Below are positions 1 through 7,009 of a stretch of 13,660 nucleotides of DNA, in pieces. A program made the translations under genes and the position numbers. This stretch comes from Lachnospiraceae bacterium. GTDB lineage: Bacteria > Bacillota > Clostridia > Lachnospirales > Lachnospiraceae. Every line of letters starts with the position of its first letter. Within the stretch, counting starts at the first letter, position 1. The notes under the pieces were generated by a model. That model worked only from the letters and a program-made list of their open reading frames with translations, was not told the DNA's origin and ran no database searches. The stretch spans positions 1 through 13,660 of the forward strand of contig JAILIO010000179.1 of NCBI GenBank assembly GCA_024695225.1. The letters run 5' to 3'.

Positions 1-31
1 GATTTATCTTTCCGCGGCCAGTTTTTTTTGT

Positions 32-70
32 AAAAAAGACCCCCTGCCGGCGCTCAGTCAGCAGGGGATC
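32..70 (-). terminator. Intrinsic terminator after fucU
   Basis: On the minus strand a 10-bp stem (GATCCCCTGC pairing with GCAGGGGGTC, one T-G wobble) with a 13-nt loop is followed directly by six T residues (32-37). It begins 10 nt after the fucU stop codon, so it plausibly ends the fucI-fucU transcript. Confidence 0.85.
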
Positions 71-79
71 CGATTTCTG

Positions 80-523
80 TCAGTCCGTTACAACGCCTTT
101 CTGCAGCATGATATTTGCATAAAGCGCGCTCTCTCCGGTTGCTATGATGGCATAGGCATCCTTCTTTGTGGCATCATAAAAAGCAAAACGTTCTATCTGG
201 CCGATGGCGTCTTTGCCGCGCTTGTCGTGCTTTGCAACGATCTTTTCATACTCATTCCAGATAGGGGTCTCCACATTGTCTCCCGGCATCACTTCCATAA
301 GGTTCACGGGATGATCCACATAAGTGTCCAAAGGAAAAACCTGAAGGATCGCATCGAGAAGCTCAGGAACTCCATGGCCGTCAGCTCTTATCACTATGGC
401 ATTTTTTCCCATGCTCTCCGCAGGAAAATTCCCGTCAGAGATCACGATCTTGTCCGAATGTCCCATTTCCGCCAGTACCTTCAAAAGCTCCGGCGACAGA
501 ATTTTCGGTATTCCTTTAAGCAT
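80..523 (-). CDS. fucU: L-fucose mutarotase (RbsD/FucU family)
   Basis: This 147-residue protein matches the RbsD/FucU family in length and sequence. The family interconverts the alpha and beta anomers of L-fucose (RbsD members do so for ribose) in the cytoplasm and supplies the anomer used by the isomerase. The N-terminal stretch with GHSDKIVISDGNFPAES carries the family histidine (H22) and aspartate (D30), and the C-terminal part has GESALYANIMLQKG, a family hallmark. The position directly after fucI (81-nt gap) supports FucU rather than ribose-type RbsD. The start is the ATG preceded by AGGAGG with a 7-nt spacer. It is the last gene before a clear terminator. Substrate choice between fucose and another sugar rests on context. 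Confidence 0.93.
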   Translation of the reverse strand: MLKGIPKILSPELLKVLAEMGHSDKIVISDGNFPAESMGKNAIVIRADGHGVPELLDAILQVFPLDTYVDHPVNLMEVMPGDNVETPIWNEYEKIVAKHDKRGKDAIGQIERFAFYDATKKDAYAIIATGESALYANIMLQKGVVTD

Positions 524-547
524 TTTTTACCTCCTGTGCAACGGCCC

Positions 548-576
548 GGGGAAAAGCCTTACTTCAGCCCTTCCCC
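548..576 (-). other. Hairpin between fucI and fucU
   Basis: The fucI-fucU gap holds an inverted repeat GGGGAA / TTCCCC (548-553 and 571-576), which can extend inward with a few G-U pairs. No T-run follows it on the minus strand, so it is not a terminator of the usual kind. It may stabilise or process the transcript; that role is inference. Confidence 0.4.
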
Positions 577-604
577 GTGCCTGTAAATAAGGGCGTTCTG
601 TTTA

Positions 605-2434
605 TCAGCGGATGGTCTTGTAAAGAGGGCCATAGGCCTTGCATGCGCCGTAATCCTGAACCTCTTTGTCGGTTCCGAAAGAATTCCATGCGCTGGGTCT
701 GAACACATCCTTTGTGGGAACATTGTGCATGCATACAGGTATGCGGAGCATGGAAGCAAGGGTGATGATGTCTGCCCCTATATGTCCGTAGCTGATCGCG
801 CCGTGATTGGCTCCCCAGTTGTTCATCACATCGTATGCGGTGCAGAAAGGACTGCCTTCCACATGGTCGCAGCGGGGTGCAAACCATGTGCAGGGCCATG
901 TGTAGTCAGTTCTCTTGTAAAGGGTGTCGGAAACTTCCTCGGGAAGGTTCACTGTCCATCCCTCAACGATCTGAAGCACAGGTCCCAGGTTCTTCACCAG
1001 GTTCAGCCTGATCATGGTCATAGGCATCTCAGCCCTTGTGGTATAACGGCATGAATACCCGCCGCCGCGGAAGTAACCGTTGTCTGCAGGGCACCATTCA
1101 ACCTTGTTCATGACAGCCTCGATATCCTTTTCAGAATAGTCATACCAGGCTTTCATAACACCGTTTCCTTTTTCGTCCTTCACTTCACCATTGGCGTCAA
1201 GTGTACATGCGCCGGAATTGATCAGATGGATAAATCCGTCGGAATCCTTCGCATGGCCTTCGATATCATAGCCCGTAACTCTCTTTACGGATGAGCCGCT
1301 CCAGTATGTGCGAACATCCGCAAACATCTGGGACTTGTTGGTGAGAAGCTTCATGAACAGCATTCCCGCCGCGTTCAGGGTGTCATTCTCAGTCGCAAAG
1401 ACATAGGGTTCCCTGGCTCCCGTCCAGTCGAAGGGGGAGTTGAGAAGAGACTCGGGATAATCGCAGTTGGGATAGAAATCAGTCCACTGTCTCTGGCCCT
1501 GGAAACCGCCCATGATGGCGTTGTGTCCCCTGGCTTCTTCTTTCTCGTATTCCTTCCCTTCGTAGGTTTCCTTGGGAAGATTGTGATTGCCGTTCAGAAG
1601 ATCCATTATGATGCAGAGCATCTTTACTGTGAACTCCCAGTCCTTATCCTTCTGTTCCCTGCTCTTCTGGATGAATTCAGGATTCTTGTCGAAGCCCTCC
1701 TTGCAGTATTTCTTTGTCCAGGCAAGGGCCTTCTCATACATATCCTTGTCGTATATCTCTTCTTCCATGCGGCGGATGATCTCCACCTCATCCACGGATT
1801 CGACTCTCATTCCCAGATATTCTTCAAAGAAACTGGGATCGATTATGGAGCCGCCGATTCCCATGGTGACGGAACCGATCTGGAGATAACTCTTGTCGCG
1901 CATGGTGGCAGCGGCGACAGCAGCCCTTCCAAAGCGGAGAAGCTTTTCTTTCACATCCTCAGGGATCCTCATGTCATCAGCTTCCACCACATCATGGCCA
2001 TAGATACCGAATGCGGGAAGGCCTTTCTGTGAATATGTGGCCAGGACCGATGCCAGATAAACTGCTCCGGGACGCTCAGTGGCGTTCATTCCCCATACTG
2101 CCTTGATGGTCAGGGGGTTCATATCCATAGTCTCTGCGCCGTAGCACCAGCAGGGTGTGACCGAAAGAGTTATGGCGACGCCCTCCTTGCGGAATTTTGC
2201 TTCACATGCCGCAGCTTCAGCCACCCGTCCGATGGTGGTGTCTGCGATGACCACCCTGACAGGCTCTCCGTTCGAATAACGGAGATTCTGCTCAAAAAGT
2301 TCCTTTGCGGCCTTGGCCATTCCCATAGTCTGATCTTCGAGGGACTGTCTGACCCCCAAAGGTCCCTGTCTCCCGTCGATGATAGGTCTGATCCCTATGG
2401 CGGGATACTCGCCGATGTACCTGTTTTCTGCCAT
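605..2434 (-). CDS. fucI: L-fucose isomerase
   Basis: The 609-residue protein is a full-length L-fucose isomerase, slightly longer than the E. coli enzyme (591 residues). The family converts L-fucose to L-fuculose with Mn2+, and often D-arabinose to D-ribulose. The metal-binding residues are recognisable: a Glu in FATEND (E349), an Asp in FADVRTYWSG (D373) and a His in NWGANHG (H544). The E-D spacing of 24 equals that of E. coli E337/D361, with H528 as the third ligand. Domains follow the family order: two alpha/beta N-terminal domains, then the C-terminal beta domain. The start has AGGAGG 8 nt upstream. A candidate promoter with a palindrome in its spacer lies at 2495-2523, and fucU follows. 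No fuculokinase gene lies beside it. Confidence 0.96.
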   Translation of the reverse strand: MAENRYIGEYPAIGIRPIIDGRQGPLGVRQSLEDQTMGMAKAAKELFEQNLRYSNGEPVRVVIADTTIGRVAEAAACEAKFRKEGVAITLSVTPCWCYGAETMDMNPLTIKAVWGMNATERPGAVYLASVLATYSQKGLPAFGIYGHDVVEADDMRIPEDVKEKLLRFGRAAVAAATMRDKSYLQIGSVTMGIGGSIIDPSFFEEYLGMRVESVDEVEIIRRMEEEIYDKDMYEKALAWTKKYCKEGFDKNPEFIQKSREQKDKDWEFTVKMLCIIMDLLNGNHNLPKETYEGKEYEKEEARGHNAIMGGFQGQRQWTDFYPNCDYPESLLNSPFDWTGAREPYVFATENDTLNAAGMLFMKLLTNKSQMFADVRTYWSGSSVKRVTGYDIEGHAKDSDGFIHLINSGACTLDANGEVKDEKGNGVMKAWYDYSEKDIEAVMNKVEWCPADNGYFRGGGYSCRYTTRAEMPMTMIRLNLVKNLGPVLQIVEGWTVNLPEEVSDTLYKRTDYTWPCTWFAPRCDHVEGSPFCTAYDVMNNWGANHGAISYGHIGADIITLASMLRIPVCMHNVPTKDVFRPSAWNSFGTDKEVQDYGACKAYGPLYKTIR

Positions 2435-2494
2435 TTATAATACCTCCTCTTCTGTGTATAAGCCCGTCTCGAATAGCATTGGAGATCAGGCACG

Positions 2495-2523
2495 ATTACA
2501 TTTTTAAAACACTGTTTTGATAA
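2495..2523 (-). promoter_or_regulatory. Candidate fucI promoter with palindromic operator in the spacer
   Basis: On the minus strand TTATCA (2518-2523, 4/6 match to the -35 consensus) is separated by 17 nt from TGTAAT (2495-2500, 5/6 match to -10). This predicts a leader of about 50 nt before the fucI ATG. The spacer and the edge of the -35 box are occupied by a perfect 6-bp-arm palindrome AAAACA-C-TGTTTT (2506-2518), placed as a repressor site would be. The regulator family is not assignable by eye. Confidence 0.5.
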
Positions 2524-2589
2524 CGAGACATACCGCACATCATCTGTGCTGCCATCCTTATCTCAAAACTGCTTTACTGTAATTCAGAG

Positions 2590-3192
2590 TCAGACTGTCT
2601 GCTCCCTGTCGTAACTCTCGTATCTGGCAAGAGCCTCCGGGTCCTGACAGGAATACTCATCCCTCACCGCTTCATTCCAAAGGGCAAGCTCCTCTGATAC
2701 TCCGAATTTCAGGGATACTCCCCGGGACATCTGCCAGGCATCCAGGCATTTCTGCCAGGTCTTTTCTTCATCGCTGGCGCTCATAAGGCCGAACATCTTT
2801 CTTCTGTAAGAACTGCTTTCACAGGTCATGAAATATCTCTTCAGGGTATTCCTGAACTCCCAGTAAAGAGCCTTCGTCCCGGCGTCCCCGAAGGGTGCAG
2901 CATCTTCGATACAGAGTTCCTTTGCAGCCTTCAGCACTTCCTTTTTGGTGCTTTTCACAAATATCCTCATGGTCTTAAACAAAAAGATGAAGTTTACGCA
3001 CTGCCAAAGGAAACGGTCCACCTCCTGCCCCGGATTTTTGGGGTCTGTGTACCTGGTCTCAAAAAGCCTCTTCCTGAACTCATTTGCCCCGTCGTCTTCG
3101 TCCTCGGAGATCAGTTTTTCGAAGAGTTCTTTTCTTCTTTTGGGCTCCAATTCCCTGTAATATTCATTCCAGCCCGCGCTCTGCTCGTACAT
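2590..3192 (-). CDS. Uncharacterised protein, last gene of the ADH-AKR operon
   Basis: I do not recognise a characterised function for this 200-residue protein. It is charged, with an acidic segment (EDEDDG near residue 30), no signal peptide and no convincing membrane span. One moderately hydrophobic stretch lies around residues 60-80 (WQCVNFIFLFKTMRIF). Aromatic residues and scattered cysteines are frequent, but no metal-binding or nucleotide-binding motif stands out. The start lies 3 nt after the aldo/keto reductase stop, so translation is probably coupled, with a distant GGGGAAGG as the only purine-rich sequence upstream. Codon usage and composition resemble the neighbours and it looks like a real gene. 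A cytosolic accessory role in the same pathway is only a guess from position. Confidence 0.75.
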   Translation of the reverse strand: MYEQSAGWNEYYRELEPKRRKELFEKLISEDEDDGANEFRKRLFETRYTDPKNPGQEVDRFLWQCVNFIFLFKTMRIFVKSTKKEVLKAAKELCIEDAAPFGDAGTKALYWEFRNTLKRYFMTCESSSYRRKMFGLMSASDEEKTWQKCLDAWQMSRGVSLKFGVSEELALWNEAVRDEYSCQDPEALARYESYDREQTV

Positions 3193-3195
3193 GGT

Positions 3196-4212
3196 TCAGG
3201 CCTTCCCCGTGATGGTTCCGTCCAGATCCCAGAGATCCTGCCAGTCTGTTGCTCCGGGCCAAAGGAATACCTGCCCTTTCACAAGCCTGCAGTTCTTGTC
3301 GTCACCGGCTATTGCCTTCATCTCGCTGTCTGTCAGCGGATCCATAAACGCAGCTTTTAAATTGTTCACATACTGTCCCTGCTTGATGGAGAAGGGGATA
3401 GGTATCTGTCCTCTCTGCACCGCCCACTTGAGGCAGGTCACTGCGGGATGGTCACCGTGCGCAGCAGCTGCTTCAGCAATGGAAGGAAGCTCTGTATCTG
3501 CAACATCCTCGGGAGTGCGGTCTCTCTCAGGTCTCGAGGGGGATCCCATGGGGCAGAAACCTATGGGCTGTATGCCCTTGCCGACACAGTAATCATAAAG
3601 ATCAGGCTGCTGGAATCCCGGGTGAAGTTCCATCTCTATTGCCACAGGTTTGATCCTGCACAGAGGCAGCACCGCCTCCAGCTTGGGGATAGTCATGTTG
3701 GACATGCATATGGATCTCACAAGCCCTTCGTCATACAGTTTCTCCAGCTGTCCCCAGGTATCCATGAACTCGTCCACGGAAAAAGGCTTTGAGTCAGGAT
3801 TTCTGGAATCGCCGTCACAGTGGGGCGCATGGTAGTTGGGGAAGGGCCAGTGGAGAAAATAAAGGTCCAGATAGTCCAGCCCCAGATCTTTAAGGGACTG
3901 TCTGCAGGCTTTTCCCACTTCCCGGTGCTGGTCATTCCACACTTTTGATGTGACAACCAGCTCATCCCTTGTGACCGCCTTCTCGCTGAAGAGCTTTTTG
4001 AATACCTCCCCTATCTTGTCCTCATTTGTGTACACCGTAGCACAGTCAACCAGCCTGAATCCGGTCCTGACAGCGCCATACACCGCTTCGGATATCACTT
4101 CCGCGCCGTATTTGTCCGAGCCGAAGGTCCCAAGACCTATAGCAGGTATCTCCATACCGTTTGAGAGTTTCCTCTTGGGGACCTCCGCGCTGTAATCATT
4201 GAAATGTCCCAT
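3196..4212 (-). CDS. Aldo/keto reductase
   Basis: This 338-residue cytoplasmic NAD(P)H-dependent oxidoreductase belongs to the aldo/keto reductase superfamily (a TIM barrel; aldehydes or ketones to alcohols). The catalytic tetrad is visible: D56 and Y61 in VDCATVYTNEDKIGEVF, K90 in VVTSKVWND, and H121 in LYFLHWPFPN. The N-terminal LSNGMEIPAIGLGTFG is the usual first strand. The frame stays open to a TTG at 4230, but the ATG at 4212 is preferred because AAGGAAGAG lies just upstream and a MGHF start is sensible. This leaves 14 nt after the dehydrogenase stop. Its place between the Zn-dehydrogenase and sugar catabolism genes suggests a sugar or short aldehyde such as lactaldehyde as substrate; the sequence does not settle this. 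Confidence 0.92.
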   Translation of the reverse strand: MGHFNDYSAEVPKRKLSNGMEIPAIGLGTFGSDKYGAEVISEAVYGAVRTGFRLVDCATVYTNEDKIGEVFKKLFSEKAVTRDELVVTSKVWNDQHREVGKACRQSLKDLGLDYLDLYFLHWPFPNYHAPHCDGDSRNPDSKPFSVDEFMDTWGQLEKLYDEGLVRSICMSNMTIPKLEAVLPLCRIKPVAIEMELHPGFQQPDLYDYCVGKGIQPIGFCPMGSPSRPERDRTPEDVADTELPSIAEAAAAHGDHPAVTCLKWAVQRGQIPIPFSIKQGQYVNNLKAAFMDPLTDSEMKAIAGDDKNCRLVKGQVFLWPGATDWQDLWDLDGTITGKA

Positions 4213-4226
4213 TATCTCTTCCTTTC

Positions 4227-5282
4227 TCAATCAGGGAAAACCACAGCGACCTTGCCGCACTGTCCGCCGGCCATGAGAGCGTATGCCTCTCCTGCCTTTT
4301 CCAGCGGGAATTCATCTGTGATGAGTTCCTCGGGATGGATGTTCCAGCGGACCAGATGCTCGACCAGATCTTCCATCTTCCAGAGCGATGTCACCCAGCT
4401 GCCGTATATGGTCTTTGTGGGGTGCATAAGATCGGGGCTGGGATCTAAGGTCATGCTGTTACCCTCGCCCACGAGAGCGATCTTTCCGTAATCCCTGGTG
4501 CCTCTGACTGCAGTCTGTCTGCCGCCGTCGGATGCAGAACAGTCGATGGCTTTTTCACAGCCGTGTCCTCCGGTAACCTTGAATATCTCATCGATAACAT
4601 TGTCGCCGGGTTTAAACACATAATCCACCAGATTGTGCTTCTTGGCCAGGTCGATTCGGTAATCGTTCATTTCCACGCCTATGGTCTTCTCTGCACCCAT
4701 AGCCTTGGCCAGCATAAGTGTGGCCAGTCCCACAGGGCCGAGTCCCACCACCAGTACTGCATCGTCTCCGCTGATGCCGATCTTTTCGAGAGCTTCATAA
4801 GCGGTTCCGAATCCGCATGCCACCTGTGCCCCGTCCTTGTAAGTGAGCTCATCGGGCAGTTCTATAAGATCCTTTTCATCGCAGAGCATGTAAGGCGCCA
4901 TTCCGCCGTTCCTCTGCCATCCGTAAGCAGCACGGTATTTGCTCTTGCAGGATATATAATTTCCCTTACGGCAGTCGTAGCAGACACCGCATCCGGAAAT
5001 ATGATAGACCACAACTCTGTCGCCTTCCTTGAAACGTTTCAGTCCGGGACCTGCCTTTACTATCTGTCCGCAGGGCTCATGGCCTGCGATCATCCCGTCC
5101 ATATAACCTTCCGCGCCTTTTCCGAGGTGCGCCCTGTAGATGCAGCGGATGTCTGAGCCACATATGGTGGCCGCCTTTGTCTTCAATACCACCTGGCCGT
5201 AACCGGGCTCCGGAACTTCAAATTCCTTCAACTCCACAGTGCTGTTTCCCGGAAGGGTAGCACCCATCATCTTTACTGCCAT
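4227..5282 (-). CDS. Zinc-dependent alcohol dehydrogenase (MDR superfamily)
   Basis: This 351-residue protein is a medium-chain zinc dehydrogenase of the alcohol/sorbitol/threonine dehydrogenase type. Catalytic zinc ligands are C41 (in ICGSD), H68-E69 (in AGHEP) and probably C156. The structural zinc lobe has four cysteines at 98, 101, 104 and 112. The Rossmann fold carries GLGPVG at 180-185, and an acidic E204 ends the second strand, which favours NAD(H) over NADP(H). It is the first gene of an operon with the aldo/keto reductase and a 200-residue protein. GGAGG lies 8 nt before the ATG, and a candidate promoter with operator is at 5339-5367. The substrate is unknown; a polyol, or lactaldehyde/propanediol in deoxysugar fermentation, would fit the neighbourhood. 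Confidence 0.93.
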   Translation of the reverse strand: MAVKMMGATLPGNSTVELKEFEVPEPGYGQVVLKTKAATICGSDIRCIYRAHLGKGAEGYMDGMIAGHEPCGQIVKAGPGLKRFKEGDRVVVYHISGCGVCYDCRKGNYISCKSKYRAAYGWQRNGGMAPYMLCDEKDLIELPDELTYKDGAQVACGFGTAYEALEKIGISGDDAVLVVGLGPVGLATLMLAKAMGAEKTIGVEMNDYRIDLAKKHNLVDYVFKPGDNVIDEIFKVTGGHGCEKAIDCSASDGGRQTAVRGTRDYGKIALVGEGNSMTLDPSPDLMHPTKTIYGSWVTSLWKMEDLVEHLVRWNIHPEELITDEFPLEKAGEAYALMAGGQCGKVAVVFPD

Positions 5283-5338
5283 ACCACTTGCCTCCTTTTT
5301 TATTTTCAGATTTCAGTTTATAAATCCAAGTTGAATTC

Positions 5339-5367
5339 AGTATATCGCAAAACGTTTCGCTCTGCAA
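5339..5367 (-). promoter_or_regulatory. Candidate promoter of the ADH-AKR operon with operator in the spacer
   Basis: On the minus strand TATACT (5339-5344, 5/6 match to -10) lies 17 nt from TTGCAG (5362-5367, a weak -35 with the TTG core). The spacer holds the near-perfect palindrome GCGAAAC-GTTTTGC (5347-5360; 6 of 7 symmetrical pairs, core AAACGTTT). A central CG flanked by A/T tracts resembles LacI-family operators. The predicted leader is about 50 nt. Confidence 0.5.
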
Positions 5368-5390
5368 GAAAAAATTCCCGCAGAGCGAAA
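5355..5390 (-). repeat. 11-bp inverted repeat upstream of the ADH operon
   Basis: TTTCGCTCTGC (5355-5365) and GCAGAGCGAAA (5380-5390) are perfect 11-bp arms around a 14-nt loop. On the minus strand the stem is followed by CGTTTTGCG, a poor T-run. It may act as a weak terminator for rhaD, and the inner arm overlaps the candidate -35 box and operator of the next operon. Confidence 0.7.
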
Positions 5391-5417
5391 TTATTGTATT
5401 TCAATATGGGATCTCAG

Positions 5418-5432
5418 CGGATATGATATCCG
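5418..5432. repeat. 15-bp palindrome just after rhaD
   Basis: CGGATAT-G-ATATCCG is a perfect palindrome with 7-bp arms around one base, 7 nt beyond the rhaD stop codon. In RNA it could form a 6-bp stem with a 3-nt loop; on DNA it could be a protein site. Its function is unknown. Confidence 0.55.
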
Positions 5433-5439
5433 TCAGGGA

Positions 5440-6267
5440 TCATTTTTCGTAAAGGAATTTCTCGGGAAGGGTTATGTTAAAGCCTTTCGCCAGGGCCCTA
5501 AGATCATCGGTCCCTATGGTCTGCATTTTTTCGCCGCCCATGGATTTCACCTTCACCAGTATCTCCGCAGACTTTTCAATGGTGTGCATGAGTCCGAATG
5601 TGGAGTCAAAATCTTCTCCTGAGCAAAACATTCCGTGGTGAGCCCATATCACCGCATTGTACTCTTCCATAAGTTTGCTGGTGGCGACGCCTATCTCCCT
5701 TCCGCCGGGAACCATCCAGGGCACGACCCCCACTCCCTCGGGGAACACCACAGGGCACTCGGTAGCCATCTCCCAAAGTTCCCTGGTAAAGACCAGATCC
5801 GTAAGGGGCATGACATATGTAAGGGCGATCACATTGGTGCAGTGGGCGTGGTATATGACTCTGTGCTTTCCTCCGCTCACCCTCTTCTTCACTTCGTGAT
5901 TCAAAAGGTGTGTGGGAAGCTCACTTGTGGGCAGACCTCCGTCCGCAAGTCCCCATCTGATCCTGTATTTCTCACCCTTGTCGTCGATCTCAATAAGGGC
6001 GATGCAGGCTTCGGGATCCACGATTATGTTTCTGAAATATTTTCCCGTCCCCGTGACCAGGAAAAATTCTCCTGCCAGATCCGGAACAGCAGCTCCGATG
6101 TCATGCCACTCGGCATGGTCTAAAAGCCTGTCGGAAACCGCTTCCACCTGATGTCTGGTCAGTCTGTAGGAGAGGTTTCCTCCATTTCTCTCGTGCCATC
6201 CCTGCTGGAACCCGTCATCCGCCATTTTTACAAAGTTCTGTACAAATCTCTGTTCAAGTATCCTCAT
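5440..6267 (-). CDS. rhaD: L-rhamnulose-1-phosphate aldolase (class II, RhaD type)
   Basis: This 275-residue protein aligns along its whole length with E. coli RhaD (274 residues) and is clearly longer than the fuculose-1-phosphate aldolase FucA (about 215). RhaD splits L-rhamnulose-1-phosphate to dihydroxyacetone phosphate and L-lactaldehyde with Zn2+. The zinc histidines are H140 and H142 (YHAHCTN) and H211 (WAHHGMF). The catalytic Glu is E116 (TSELPTH), and E170 (MATECPVVFPEGVG) matches the second active-site Glu. Each is one position below the E. coli numbering. Early hallmarks GWHERNGGNLS and VTGTGKYFRN are present. AGGAGG lies 6 nt before the ATG. No rhamnose isomerase or rhamnulokinase is adjacent; instead fucI and fucU lie downstream, so the enzyme may serve fucose as well as rhamnose breakdown. 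Confidence 0.95.
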   Translation of the reverse strand: MRILEQRFVQNFVKMADDGFQQGWHERNGGNLSYRLTRHQVEAVSDRLLDHAEWHDIGAAVPDLAGEFFLVTGTGKYFRNIIVDPEACIALIEIDDKGEKYRIRWGLADGGLPTSELPTHLLNHEVKKRVSGGKHRVIYHAHCTNVIALTYVMPLTDLVFTRELWEMATECPVVFPEGVGVVPWMVPGGREIGVATSKLMEEYNAVIWAHHGMFCSGEDFDSTFGLMHTIEKSAEILVKVKSMGGEKMQTIGTDDLRALAKGFNITLPEKFLYEK

Positions 6268-6296
6268 AATGTCCCTCCTGTTTTATGTTATAAACC

Positions 6297-6325
6297 CTTA
6301 TAGCTATTTTCACATTCATGGTTAA
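6297..6325 (-). promoter_or_regulatory. Possible rhaD promoter
   Basis: TTAACC (6320-6325, 4/6) and TATAAG (6297-6302, 5/6) on the minus strand are separated by 17 nt. This would start transcription about 23 nt before the rhaD ATG. A GTTAAC palindrome overlaps the -35 box. The leader is short, and no other candidate in the 238-bp gap was better. Confidence 0.35.
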
Positions 6326-6473
6326 CGCACAAGCATCTGTTTGTTGTGATCCCCATGTGCAACCGCCCTTATAATTAATCAGGATCACCGCCTTTATCGT
6401 ATTCTTACTGCTTTTCCGACGAAGTTCCGTTTTCCTGAACATACCCTGTGTCACTGTTATCTGCCGCGTCATC

Positions 6474-6690
6474 CCCGGAACTCTTCAGTTTCCGGTCTTT
6501 CTGTCTCACACCCGGAACTCTTCAGTTTCCGGTCTCTCTGTCACATCTCCCGGAACCCCTTCTGGCACCGGTCCCTCTGTCACATCTCCCGGAACCCCTT
6601 CTGGCACCGGTTCCTCTGTCACATCTCCCGAAACCTCTTCTGACGCCGGTCCCTCTGTCACATCCCCGGGAATCCCTTCTGCGCCGGAGG
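6474..6690 (-). repeat. 39-bp tandem repeat array, partly out of frame
   Basis: About six copies of a 39-bp unit are arranged in tandem. In-frame copies encode 13-residue units such as VTEGPVPEGVPGD (phase markers at 6545, 6584, 6623 and 6662, exactly 39 bp apart). The copy at 6511-6548 is 38 bp, and the terminal copy at 6474-6510 is 37 bp and lies beyond the stop codon. The last two copies share an identical 21-bp core (6475-6495 and 6512-6532). Confidence 0.9.
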
Positions 6691-6943
6691 ATCCCGTCTG
6701 GTCACCCACAGCATTTACAGCCCCGTTTCCCTCTGAACCTTTGTGGTCTTTGTTGTCCTTCATCACATCACGGGCAAGGGATATGAGCACATACACTCCA
6801 AAAGCTGCAAAAAGCACCGTAAACAGGATAATAAGGGCGGGAGACATCTGGTCGTCACTCTGTCCCGAAAAATATCTTGAAGCCAGGCCGTAGGCCAGAT
6901 ACAAGAGATAAACACCTATGATCCCGCGAAGAACTTTATTCAT
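6506..6943 (-). CDS. Small membrane protein with acidic 13-residue tandem repeats
   Basis: The function is not recognised. The 145-residue protein has two hydrophobic helices (about residues 5-23 and 34-57), a basic stretch (SLARDVMKDNKDHKG), and then a long hydrophilic tail rich in Gly, Pro, Glu and Val. The tail is built from 13-residue units of the form VTE-G/E-P-x-x-E-x-V-x-GD. The last unit reads VTERPETEEFRV and stops early because its DNA copy lacks one base. A further out-of-frame copy follows the stop. The start has a GGAGAGG-like site 6 nt upstream. It lies 66 bp after the diguanylate cyclase and may be co-transcribed with it. Short two-helix proteins with variable tails are common in Lachnospiraceae, but no function can be given. 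Confidence 0.75.
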   Translation of the reverse strand: MNKVLRGIIGVYLLYLAYGLASRYFSGQSDDQMSPALIILFTVLFAAFGVYVLISLARDVMKDNKDHKGSEGNGAVNAVGDQTGSSGAEGIPGDVTEGPASEEVSGDVTEEPVPEGVPGDVTEGPVPEGVPGDVTERPETEEFRV

Positions 6944-7009
6944 TCGATTCCTCTCCCCATTTTTTATTTGACTCAGTTTTCCATACCGGACTTTACATCA
7001 TCTTTCATC

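Noticed and set aside
4563..5156. A 197-codon plus-strand open frame opposite the Zn-alcohol dehydrogenase
   Set aside because: It is antisense to a dehydrogenase with all zinc and cofactor motifs in place; the composition is that of a shadow frame.
6254..6472. A 72-codon minus-strand open frame between the membrane-protein gene and rhaD
   Set aside because: It overlaps the rhaD start and its ribosome binding site, lacks a good site of its own, and reads through the decayed repeat and the promoter region. It looks like chance.
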